The notes under the pieces were generated by a model, which was not told the origin of the DNA, did not search any database, and saw only the letters and a program-made list of their open reading frames with translations. This document shows, piece after piece, positions 6,066 to 11,744 of a stretch of DNA of 11,744 nt. A program made the position numbers and the translations under genes. How positions within the stretch are numbered: position 1 is the first letter of the stretch; each line of letters opens with the position of its first letter. The DNA lies in assembly GCA_903879875.1 (NCBI GenBank), contig CAIRNC010000542.1, forward strand, positions 1-11,744, given 5' to 3'. The stretch is from an uncultured Bacteroidota bacterium. Its GTDB lineage: Bacteria; Bacteroidota; Bacteroidia; Flavobacteriales; Flavobacteriaceae.

Positions 6066-7277
6066 ATGTCAGTTTTAAGCGGTAAGAAAATAGTACTAGG
6101 TATTTCTGGTGGAATTGCTGCATATAAAACTGCTACTTTAGTTAGACTTTTTATAAAAGCAGGTGCTCAAGTTCAAGTAATTATGACACCTGCTTCTAAA
6201 GATTTTATTACTCCTTTAACATTATCAACACTGTCCAAAAATCCCGTTTATTCTACTTTCTATTCAGAAGATACTGAAAATGAATTATGGAACAGTCATG
6301 TTGAAATTGGACTTTGGGCTGATTTAATGATTATCGCTCCAGCTACGGCCAACACGCTTTCTAAAATGGCTAATGGCACTTGTGATAATTTATTAATTGC
6401 TACCTATTTATCTGCAAAATGTCCTGTTTATTTTGCTCCTGCAATGGATTTGGACATGTACAAACATTCTTCCACTTTAGCCAGTTTTAAAGCACTTCAG
6501 TCTTTTGGAAACATTATGATTCCTGCGGAAAATGGAGAATTAGCGAGCGGACTTTCAGGTGAAGGTCGAATGGCAGAACCTGAAAATATCGTATCTTTTA
6601 TTGAATCAGAGATTGAAAATAAATTACCTCTTAAAGGAAAAACGATATTAATCACTGCTGGACCAACATACGAAGCTATTGACCCGGTACGCTTTATAGG
6701 CAATCATTCTTCAGGAAAAATGGGTTTTGATTTGGCAAAATGTGCCGCTGATTTAGGAGCCAGTGTAATTTTAGTTTCTGGGCCTACACATTTGAAAATT
6801 GCACATAATAAAATAGATGTAATTCCCGTTATTACTGCTCAAAACATGTTCGACGCATGTCAGGCTGTTTTTAAAAATGTTGATGTAGCAATTGCTGCTG
6901 CTGCTGTAGCCGATTACAGGCCAAAACAAGTGGCATCGCAAAAAATTAAAAAAACGGATACCAATTTTACAATCGAATTAGAGAAAACGAAAGACATTTT
7001 GGCTTCTTTAGGTGAAATAAAACAAAATCAGTTCTTAATTGGGTTTGCTTTAGAAACTGAAAATGAAATTGAAAATGCGAAGTTGAAAATTCAGAAAAAA
7101 AACTTAGATTTGATTGTTCTTAATTCACTTCAAGACGAAGGAGCTGGATTTGGGAAAGCAACCAATAAAATCACTTTTATAGATAAAAATTTCAAGGTAG
7201 AACCTATGGAATTAAAATCGAAAGAAGACGTTGCAAACGATATTTTAAATAAAGTAATAGCTCATTATTATGCGTAA
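6066..7277 (+). CDS. coaBC: Bifunctional phosphopantothenoylcysteine decarboxylase / phosphopantothenate-cysteine ligase
   Basis: A 403-residue two-domain enzyme of coenzyme A synthesis. The N-terminal flavoprotein decarboxylase (CoaC, about 1-178) shows the FMN-binding GISGGIAAYK (12-21), the catalytic His78 in NSHVEIGLW, PATANT (92-97) and the substrate clamp near GEGRMAEPE (165-173). The C-terminal ligase (CoaB, about 188-400) shows TAGPTYEAIDPVRFIGN (197-213), HSSGKMG (214-220), AAAAVADYRP (277-286), KIKK (293-296) and IGFALET (325-331). CoaB joins cysteine to 4'-phosphopantothenate using CTP; CoaC decarboxylates the product to 4'-phosphopantetheine. Oddities: the decarboxylase motif usually written PxMNxxMW reads PAMDLDMY here (Asp128 for Asn), and the usual Cys of the ACGD-like clamp is Ser161 (ASGL). 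The end overlaps the next gene by 8 nt. Confidence 0.95.
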   Translation: MSVLSGKKIVLGISGGIAAYKTATLVRLFIKAGAQVQVIMTPASKDFITPLTLSTLSKNPVYSTFYSEDTENELWNSHVEIGLWADLMIIAPATANTLSKMANGTCDNLLIATYLSAKCPVYFAPAMDLDMYKHSSTLASFKALQSFGNIMIPAENGELASGLSGEGRMAEPENIVSFIESEIENKLPLKGKTILITAGPTYEAIDPVRFIGNHSSGKMGFDLAKCAADLGASVILVSGPTHLKIAHNKIDVIPVITAQNMFDACQAVFKNVDVAIAAAAVADYRPKQVASQKIKKTDTNFTIELEKTKDILASLGEIKQNQFLIGFALETENEIENAKLKIQKKNLDLIVLNSLQDEGAGFGKATNKITFIDKNFKVEPMELKSKEDVANDILNKVIAHYYA

Positions 7278-8157
7278 AATAATCTTTTTTTTATTGTTTT
7301 TTACAACTGCAAGTATTCAAGCTCAAGAATTGAATTGCACTGTAAGAGTCAATGCACAAGCCACTTCAACACCGAACCAACAGGTTTTCAAAACTTTAGA
7401 AACTGCGTTAAACGAGTTTGTAAACAAAACCAAATGGACTGAGTTAAATTTTAAACAAAAAGAGAAAATTGATTGTTCGATGGTAATAAATATTACCTCT
7501 TTCAGTTCAGACCAATTTGTAGCAACCATTCAAGTTCAATCTTCGAGACCCGTTTTTAAATCAACTTACACTTCCCCTGTCTTTAATTATAACGACAAAG
7601 ACTTTAATTTTAGGTATATTGAATTTGAAAATTTAACTTATAATCCAAATAGTTTTGATTCTAATTTAATTTCTGTTTTGGCATTTTACGCTAATGTGAT
7701 AATTGGTTTTGATGGTGATACTTTTTCTTTAAAAGGAGGTTCTGATGCCTTGCAAACCGCGCAAGAAATTGTTAATGTAGCACAACAAGGCGGCTACAAA
7801 GGATGGTCGCAATCCGATGGAAATCAAAATCGATATTTCTTAGTAAACGATTGGCTTTCAAATACTTTTTCTGGAGTTAGAGAAGCAATGTATGACTATC
7901 ATTATAAAGGTTTGGATACGATGAACCAAGATTTAAAAACAAGTAAAGAAAGCATTAAAGCAGCCATTCTATCATTAGATAAACTGAATGCTACTCGACC
8001 AAATGCATTTGTTACAAGAATCTTTTTTGATGCAAAATCAGACGAAATTCAAAGTGTTTTTTCAGGAGGTCCAAAAATTGAAATGGCAGATTTAATTGAT
8101 AAATTAAATCGATTTTCTCCTTCTAATTCTAGTAAATGGGCTGCTATTAAATTATAA
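7270..8157 (+). CDS. DUF4835 family exported protein
   Basis: A 295-residue protein with a Sec signal peptide (MRKIIFFLLFFTTASIQA, probable cleavage before Gln19) and no lipobox or transmembrane segment in the mature part, so it should be periplasmic or associated with the outer membrane. The mature start QELNCTVRVNAQATSTPNQQ and the later NVIIGFDGDTFSLKGG are characteristic of the Bacteroidota family DUF4835. I have a memory of the label PorD, a type IX secretion component, being attached to this family, but I cannot confirm it from the sequence. The ATG lies inside the coaBC coding region, and the two overlap by 8 nt, which implies translational coupling. It sits in a cluster with BamD, in keeping with a job in the outer envelope. 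It is 50 bp upstream of recN. Confidence 0.82.
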   Translation: MRKIIFFLLFFTTASIQAQELNCTVRVNAQATSTPNQQVFKTLETALNEFVNKTKWTELNFKQKEKIDCSMVINITSFSSDQFVATIQVQSSRPVFKSTYTSPVFNYNDKDFNFRYIEFENLTYNPNSFDSNLISVLAFYANVIIGFDGDTFSLKGGSDALQTAQEIVNVAQQGGYKGWSQSDGNQNRYFLVNDWLSNTFSGVREAMYDYHYKGLDTMNQDLKTSKESIKAAILSLDKLNATRPNAFVTRIFFDAKSDEIQSVFSGGPKIEMADLIDKLNRFSPSNSSKWAAIKL

Positions 8158-8207
8158 TTCGTAAGCTCTAATTTTCTAATTATTATTCTTTCATTTAAAA
8201 AATTAAG

Positions 8208-9860
8208 ATGCTAACATCGCTTTCTATAAAAAACTTTGCTTTAATAGAACAACTTTCTATAGATTTTTCTGATGGATTTTCAACAATTACTGGAGAAACA
8301 GGTGCAGGAAAATCGATTCTTTTGGGAGCTTTAGGTTTAGTTTTAGGAAAACGTGCCGATTTAACATCTTTAAAACATAAAGATGAAAAATGTGTAATAG
8401 AAGCACATTTTGACATTTCGAAATACCAACTACATTCCTTTTTTGAAGTTAACGACATGGATTATGAAGAGCAAACCATAATTCGGAGAGAAATTTTACC
8501 TTCCGGAAAATCAAGAGCTTTTGTAAATGATAGTCCCGTGAATTTACAAGAATTACAAGAATTAGGACTTTTTTTAATTGATATTCATTCTCAAAATCAA
8601 ACGCAAGAATTATCAGAAGCAACCAATCAATTTGTCATTATTGATGCAATTGCAGGAAATCAAGCTTTAGTTTTAGAATTTGAGTCGTTACTAAAAACAT
8701 ATAAAAACGATAAAAATCACCTTTCTTCGCTTTTGTTGGAATTGAAAGAAGCCAACAAGGAACAAGATTATAATATGTTTTTATTAGACGAGCTTGTTGC
8801 GGCAAAATTAATTGCAGGTTCTCAAGAAGATTTGGAAAACACTTTCGAGCAGTTAAATAATGTTGAATTTATAAAAGAAAATATAGAAAAAGCTATTGCT
8901 TTTGCTGAAACAGAACCAATTGGGGTTATACAAAACTTAAAAGAAATTAAGTCGTCTTTACAGAAAATAGCAGCAATTTCAAAAGAATTTGAACCATTAT
9001 ATGAACGCATAAATAGCGTTGTAATTGAGTTTGATGATATTTTGACTGAATTGAATCAATGTTCAGAAAAATTGCTAGATGATCCGAAAAAATTAGAATT
9101 GATAAATGAAAAGTTGCAATCTATTTATTTATTACAAAAAAAGCATCAAGTTAAAACCGTTGATGAACTATTATTTATTCAAAAAAAATTAGAATCGAAA
9201 GTACTCTCCGTTGATGATCTTGAAATCCAAATCAAGAAAATAGAAGCAACTATTTTGAATACTGAAAAAGAATTAGATGAAAAAGCAACTCTAATTCATG
9301 AAAATCGTATGAATGCTACTCCTGTTTTAACTGATAAATTACTTCAAATTTTAGAACAATTAGGGATGCCAAATGCGCGATTTTCTATCGAAATTGAAGC
9401 AACAACTAATTATTTTACAAACGGAAAAGACATCATCCAATTTTTGTTTTCTGCAAATAAAGGCTCTGATTTTGGATTGTTAAAAAAGGTAGCTTCAGGA
9501 GGTGAAATGTCGAGAATTATGCTCGCTACCAAAGCTATTTTAGCAGATTATTCTAAACTTCCAACAATTATTTTTGATGAAATCGATACGGGCGTTTCAG
9601 GCGAAATAGCTAATAAAATGGCTGCAATTATGAGTCAGATGAGCCAAAATATGCAAGTTTTATCCATCACCCATTTACCTCAAATTGCTGCAAAAGGAAA
9701 AATGCATTATAAAGTTTTCAAATACGTTTCAAACAATCAAACCCAGACGGAATTAAAAATATTGAATCCCGAAGAAAGAGTCATCGAAATTGCCGAAATG
9801 TTGTCGGGTGCTGTACTATCTGATTCCGCCATAAATCACGCAAAAGCCTTGTTGAATTAA
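8208..9860 (+). CDS. recN: DNA repair protein RecN
   Basis: A 550-residue SMC-like ATPase, the normal RecN length. The start MLTSLSIKNFALIEQLSIDF is the standard RecN N-terminus. Motifs in order: Walker A GETGAGKS (29-36); an IHSQNQTQEL element (about 126-135) resembling the family's conserved H-Q-x-x-x-L Q-loop region; a long central coiled coil (about 150-370, Lys/Glu/Leu rich); the ABC signature SGGEMS (430-435); Walker B TIIFDE (453-458) with IDTGVSG; and the His-switch THLPQ (His489). RecN acts early in double-strand-break repair, tethering broken DNA ends for RecA-dependent recombination. The 50-bp gap from the DUF4835 gene holds no TAnnTTTG box or terminator, so read-through from the bamD promoter is likely. 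No SOS-type operator is apparent. Confidence 0.96.
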   Translation: MLTSLSIKNFALIEQLSIDFSDGFSTITGETGAGKSILLGALGLVLGKRADLTSLKHKDEKCVIEAHFDISKYQLHSFFEVNDMDYEEQTIIRREILPSGKSRAFVNDSPVNLQELQELGLFLIDIHSQNQTQELSEATNQFVIIDAIAGNQALVLEFESLLKTYKNDKNHLSSLLLELKEANKEQDYNMFLLDELVAAKLIAGSQEDLENTFEQLNNVEFIKENIEKAIAFAETEPIGVIQNLKEIKSSLQKIAAISKEFEPLYERINSVVIEFDDILTELNQCSEKLLDDPKKLELINEKLQSIYLLQKKHQVKTVDELLFIQKKLESKVLSVDDLEIQIKKIEATILNTEKELDEKATLIHENRMNATPVLTDKLLQILEQLGMPNARFSIEIEATTNYFTNGKDIIQFLFSANKGSDFGLLKKVASGGEMSRIMLATKAILADYSKLPTIIFDEIDTGVSGEIANKMAAIMSQMSQNMQVLSITHLPQIAAKGKMHYKVFKYVSNNQTQTELKILNPEERVIEIAEMLSGAVLSDSAINHAKALLN

Positions 9861-9864
9861 TTTT

Positions 9865-9891
9865 TTGATATATATTTGTTATATATTTTTG
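9865..9891 (+). promoter_or_regulatory. Bacteroidota-type promoter for fabV
   Basis: A TTG (9865-9867) and a TATTTTTG -7 box (9884-9891) are separated by 16 bp, slightly short of the usual 17-23. Transcription would start near 9898, giving a leader of about 54 nt to the fabV ATG at 9952. The leader is very A-rich with no Shine-Dalgarno. The -7 box overlaps an inverted repeat at 9886-9904, listed separately. Confidence 0.55.
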
Positions 9892-9904
9892 CATAACGCA
9901 AAAA
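9886..9904. repeat. Perfect 7-bp inverted repeat on the fabV promoter
   Basis: Arms TTTTTGC (9886-9892) and GCAAAAA (9898-9904) are separated by ATAAC. The left arm overlaps the -7 box and the right arm covers the predicted transcription start, the position of a typical repressor operator. There is no U-tract after the right arm, so it does not look like an intrinsic terminator for recN. A chance origin in AT-rich DNA is possible. Confidence 0.4.
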
Positions 9905-9951
9905 AATAAACAAAAAAAACAAAATTATAGAATTTTAAATACACCTAAAAT

Positions 9952-11142
9952 ATGATCATAGAACCAAGAATGAGAGGATTTATTTGTTTGACTTCCCACC
10001 CAAAAGGATGCGAACAAAATGTAAAAAACCAAATTGAATATGTAAAATCAAAAGGACATATAGAAGGTGCAAAAAGAGTGTTAGTAATAGGCGCTTCTAC
10101 TGGTTTTGGTTTGGCCTCAAGAATCACAAGTGCTTTTGGTTCAGATGCTGCAACAATCGGAGTGTTTTTTGAAAAACCGCCATTGGAAGGCAAAACAGCT
10201 TCTCCAGGTTGGTACAATTCAGCTGCTTTTGAAAGCGAAGCGCACAATGCTGGTTTGTATGCTAAAAGTATTAATGGTGATGCGTTTTCTAATGAAGTGA
10301 AACAACAAACTTTAGAGTTAATTAAAAAAGATTTAGGACAAATCGATTTGATAATTTATAGCTTAGCTTCACCGGTTCGATTACATCCTACAACAGGCGT
10401 TTTACATCGTTCGGTTTTGAAACCTATAGGAACTACATACACTAATAAAACGGTTGATTTTCATACTGGAATCGTTTCAGAAATCAGTATTGCACCATGT
10501 CAAGATGACGATATTGCCAATACAGTAGCTGTTATGGGAGGCGAAGATTGGTCAATGTGGATTGAAGAATTAAAAAATTCCAATTTACTTGCAAATGGCG
10601 CAACAACTGTAGCTTATTCTTATATAGGACCTTCTTTAACAGAAGCTGTTTATAGAAAAGGAACTATTGGTCGTGCCAAAGATCATTTAGAAGCCACTGC
10701 TTTTTCTATTTCTGATAGTTTAAAAAGTATAGACGGTAAAGCCTATGTTTCTGTAAACAAAGCTTTAGTAACTCAAGCCAGTTCAGCTATTCCAGTTATT
10801 CCTTTATATATTTCATTATTATATAAAATAATGAAATCAGAAGGGATTCATGAAGGTTGCATAGAACAAATTCAACGATTATTTCAAGAGCGATTGTATA
10901 CTGGAGAGCCTATGATTACTGACGATAAAGGCCGAATTAGAGTTGATGATTGGGAAATGCGTGATGATGTTCAGGCTAAAATTGCTGAATTATGGAAAGT
11001 TGCTGACACAGGAAATCTATCTGAAATTGGTGATTTATCTGGATACAGACATGATTTTCTAAATTTATTTGGTTTTGATTTTGATGGAGTAGATTATGAC
11101 GCTGATGCAAATGAAATTGTAAATGTATCAAGTATTACATAG
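9952..11142 (+). CDS. fabV: Enoyl-[acyl-carrier-protein] reductase, FabV type
   Basis: A 396-residue reductase of the FabV/TER family, the expected length (about 400, against about 260 for FabI). The start MIIEPRMRGFICLTSHPKGC is typical of the family and decides the ATG over the internal Met7. Features: NADH-binding loop VIGASTGFGLASR (45-57), which lies further into the protein than in FabI; YSLASPVR (136-143); and the catalytic Tyr-x8-Lys pair at Tyr234/Lys243 within YRKGTIGRAK, preceded by YSYIGPS (222-228). The enzyme reduces the enoyl-ACP double bond in the last step of each fatty acid elongation cycle. FabV enzymes are known for low triclosan sensitivity compared with FabI. The related trans-2-enoyl-CoA reductases share this fold, so CoA substrates cannot be ruled out. 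The gene has its own promoter and ends before a strong terminator, so it is probably monocistronic. Confidence 0.94.
   Translation: MIIEPRMRGFICLTSHPKGCEQNVKNQIEYVKSKGHIEGAKRVLVIGASTGFGLASRITSAFGSDAATIGVFFEKPPLEGKTASPGWYNSAAFESEAHNAGLYAKSINGDAFSNEVKQQTLELIKKDLGQIDLIIYSLASPVRLHPTTGVLHRSVLKPIGTTYTNKTVDFHTGIVSEISIAPCQDDDIANTVAVMGGEDWSMWIEELKNSNLLANGATTVAYSYIGPSLTEAVYRKGTIGRAKDHLEATAFSISDSLKSIDGKAYVSVNKALVTQASSAIPVIPLYISLLYKIMKSEGIHEGCIEQIQRLFQERLYTGEPMITDDKGRIRVDDWEMRDDVQAKIAELWKVADTGNLSEIGDLSGYRHDFLNLFGFDFDGVDYDADANEIVNVSSIT
10810..10837. repeat. Perfect 11-bp inverted repeat inside fabV
   Basis: Arms ATTTCATTATT (10810-10820) and AATAATGAAAT (10827-10837) flank a 6-base loop, ATATAA. It lies fully inside the fabV coding sequence, around the residues YISLLYKIMK (286-295). 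The arms contain only A/T apart from one C and one G, so a chance origin in low-G+C coding DNA is likely; it is recorded because the match is perfect and longer than other internal palindromes I noticed. Confidence 0.5.
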
Positions 11143-11188
11143 AAAATTTATTTAAACATAATTCAAAATATTGATTTCACTTAAAAAG

Positions 11189-11219
11189 AAGACCTTTAAA
11201 ATGTTAAAGGTCTTTTTTT
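11189..11219 (+). terminator. Intrinsic terminator after fabV
   Basis: A perfect 11-bp stem, AAGACCTTTAA (11189-11199) with TTAAAGGTCTT (11204-11214), has a 4-base AATG loop and runs into a T-tract (11213-11219). It lies 46 bp after the fabV stop on the same strand. The preceding A-run can pair with the T-tract, so it could also work for transcripts coming from the other side. This separates fabV from the secreted-protein gene downstream. Confidence 0.9.
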
Positions 11220-11245
11220 ATGAATTACTTTTAAATTATTTTATA

Positions 11246-11253
11246 TACATTCG
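11246..11253 (+). promoter_or_regulatory. Weak candidate -7 element for the right-edge secreted protein gene
   Basis: The octamer TACATTCG differs by one base from TAnnTTTG and lies 29 nt before the ATG at 11283, a sensible distance. No TTG is seen at -33 spacing. Given the strong terminator just upstream, the gene needs its own promoter, and this is the best candidate in the 63-bp interval. Confidence 0.3.
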
Positions 11254-11282
11254 CAACGTATATTAACAAATCATTATTAATT

Positions 11283-11744
11283 ATGAAAAAAATTACTTTT
11301 ATTTTAGTATTTCTTCTTGGACTAGTCGAAGGAAGTTATGCTCAATGTATTACAACTTCTCCATTTGGCTCTGCGACTTCAGAAAACTCCGGATTGCCAC
11401 AGACAATTTCAACATGTAATTACACCTCAGAGTACTCCAACGTAACTGGACTTCTAGTTGGTTCTAATTATATGTTTACCTGTAATTTAGCTGCAGCACC
11501 TGGAACAGCCAAATACGTTACAGTTACAGATTTAACCAATACTGTAATTGCATTTGGTGCATCACCATTAACAGTTACTGCAATTACTGCTGGTGCAGTT
11601 AGAGTTCATTATTCAAATGACGCTGCTTGTAGTAGTACAAATAGTTGTCATACTACAACAGTACAATTAATTTTGACATGTCCAATACCAACAGCACTTG
11701 CCGTTTCATCAATTACTACTACAAATGCTACTTTTACTTGGACA
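11283..11744 (+). CDS. Secreted Cys-rich protein with a probable fibronectin type III domain, N-terminal part, cut by the window edge
   Basis: An ATG at 11283 opens a frame of 154 codons that runs off the right edge with no stop. The first 20 residues (MKKITFILVFLLGLVEGSYA) form a Sec signal peptide with likely cleavage before Gln21. The exported part is rich in Thr, Ser and Ala, with six Cys (22, 45, 67, 116, 122, 133) in an approximately 110-residue all-beta-looking domain. From Cys133 a CPIPTALAVSSITTTNATFTW stretch follows; the C-x-x-P start, then the 'T-x-A-T-x-x-W' strand, is how fibronectin type III repeats of Flavobacteriia surface proteins begin. Such proteins are usually long and end in a type IX secretion sorting domain, which would lie outside the window (inference). 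It is placed after the fabV terminator, apart from the housekeeping cluster. Exact family and function are not recognised. Confidence 0.8.
   Translation, partial: MKKITFILVFLLGLVEGSYAQCITTSPFGSATSENSGLPQTISTCNYTSEYSNVTGLLVGSNYMFTCNLAAAPGTAKYVTVTDLTNTVIAFGASPLTVTAITAGAVRVHYSNDAACSSTNSCHTTTVQLILTCPIPTALAVSSITTTNATFTWT

Noticed and set aside
9886..9904. Inverted repeat as a recN terminator
   Set aside because: The stem has only a G-C/C-G pair beside the loop and no T-tract follows on the plus strand; an A-run follows instead.
9945..10247. A 100-codon open frame on the minus strand opposite the start of fabV
   Set aside because: The plus-strand frame is an unmistakable FabV with correct start and motifs; the opposite frame shows no recognisable protein and has the composition expected of an antisense shadow.
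1..11744. Mobile elements, CRISPR arrays, tRNA/rRNA genes, phage or defence genes
   Set aside because: No transposase, integrase, direct-repeat array, cloverleaf or rRNA sequence was recognised; nearly all DNA is filled by conserved housekeeping genes with short gaps.

Overview
The window reads as a chromosomal segment of a Bacteroidota bacterium, most likely a Flavobacterium or a close relative. Reasons: low G+C with very AT-rich gaps; promoter -7 boxes of the Bacteroidota form TAnnTTTG instead of TATAAT; almost no Shine-Dalgarno sequences; lineage-typical families (DUF4835, DUF6913, a Bacteroidota-type RNA polymerase omega subunit); and a closing secreted protein of the kind exported by type IX secretion. 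Genus-level placement is inference.

Left arm (1-3337, all minus strand). Read in transcription order from the centre outwards: a lipoprotein carrying the C-terminal half of a 5'-nucleotidase, a Tat-exported metallophosphatase carrying the N-terminal half, uridine kinase (udk), a small FtsB/DivIC-type septum protein, and the start of methylmalonyl-CoA mutase small subunit (mutA), which runs off the left edge. udk, the septum gene and mutA are tightly packed and probably one transcript. The nucleotidase halves form a separate pair. Together the nucleotidase pair and uridine kinase fit nucleotide scavenging: periplasmic dephosphorylation, then nucleoside re-phosphorylation in the cytoplasm.

Right arm (3386-11142, all plus strand). 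First comes a DUF6913 gene only 2 nt from dapA (lysine/diaminopimelate synthesis). After a 154-bp gap with a good promoter follows a compact envelope/core cluster: bamD (outer-membrane protein assembly), omega subunit of RNA polymerase, coaBC (coenzyme A synthesis), a DUF4835 exported protein that overlaps coaBC by 8 nt, and recN (DNA repair). fabV, an enoyl-ACP reductase, follows with its own promoter and is closed by a strong intrinsic terminator at 11189-11219.

Right edge (11283-11744). A secreted Cys-rich N-terminal region leading into what looks like a fibronectin type III domain; it continues past the window and has no stop inside it.

No tRNA, rRNA, insertion sequence, CRISPR array, phage gene or defence system was seen, and no gap without a gene exceeds about 160 bp. 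This is mostly conserved housekeeping DNA. The points worth a second look are the two-gene 5'-nucleotidase, a CoaBC whose decarboxylase half has Asp and Ser where the classical Asn and Cys active-site residues are expected, an inverted repeat on the fabV promoter, and two conserved-but-unexplained families (DUF6913, DUF4835).
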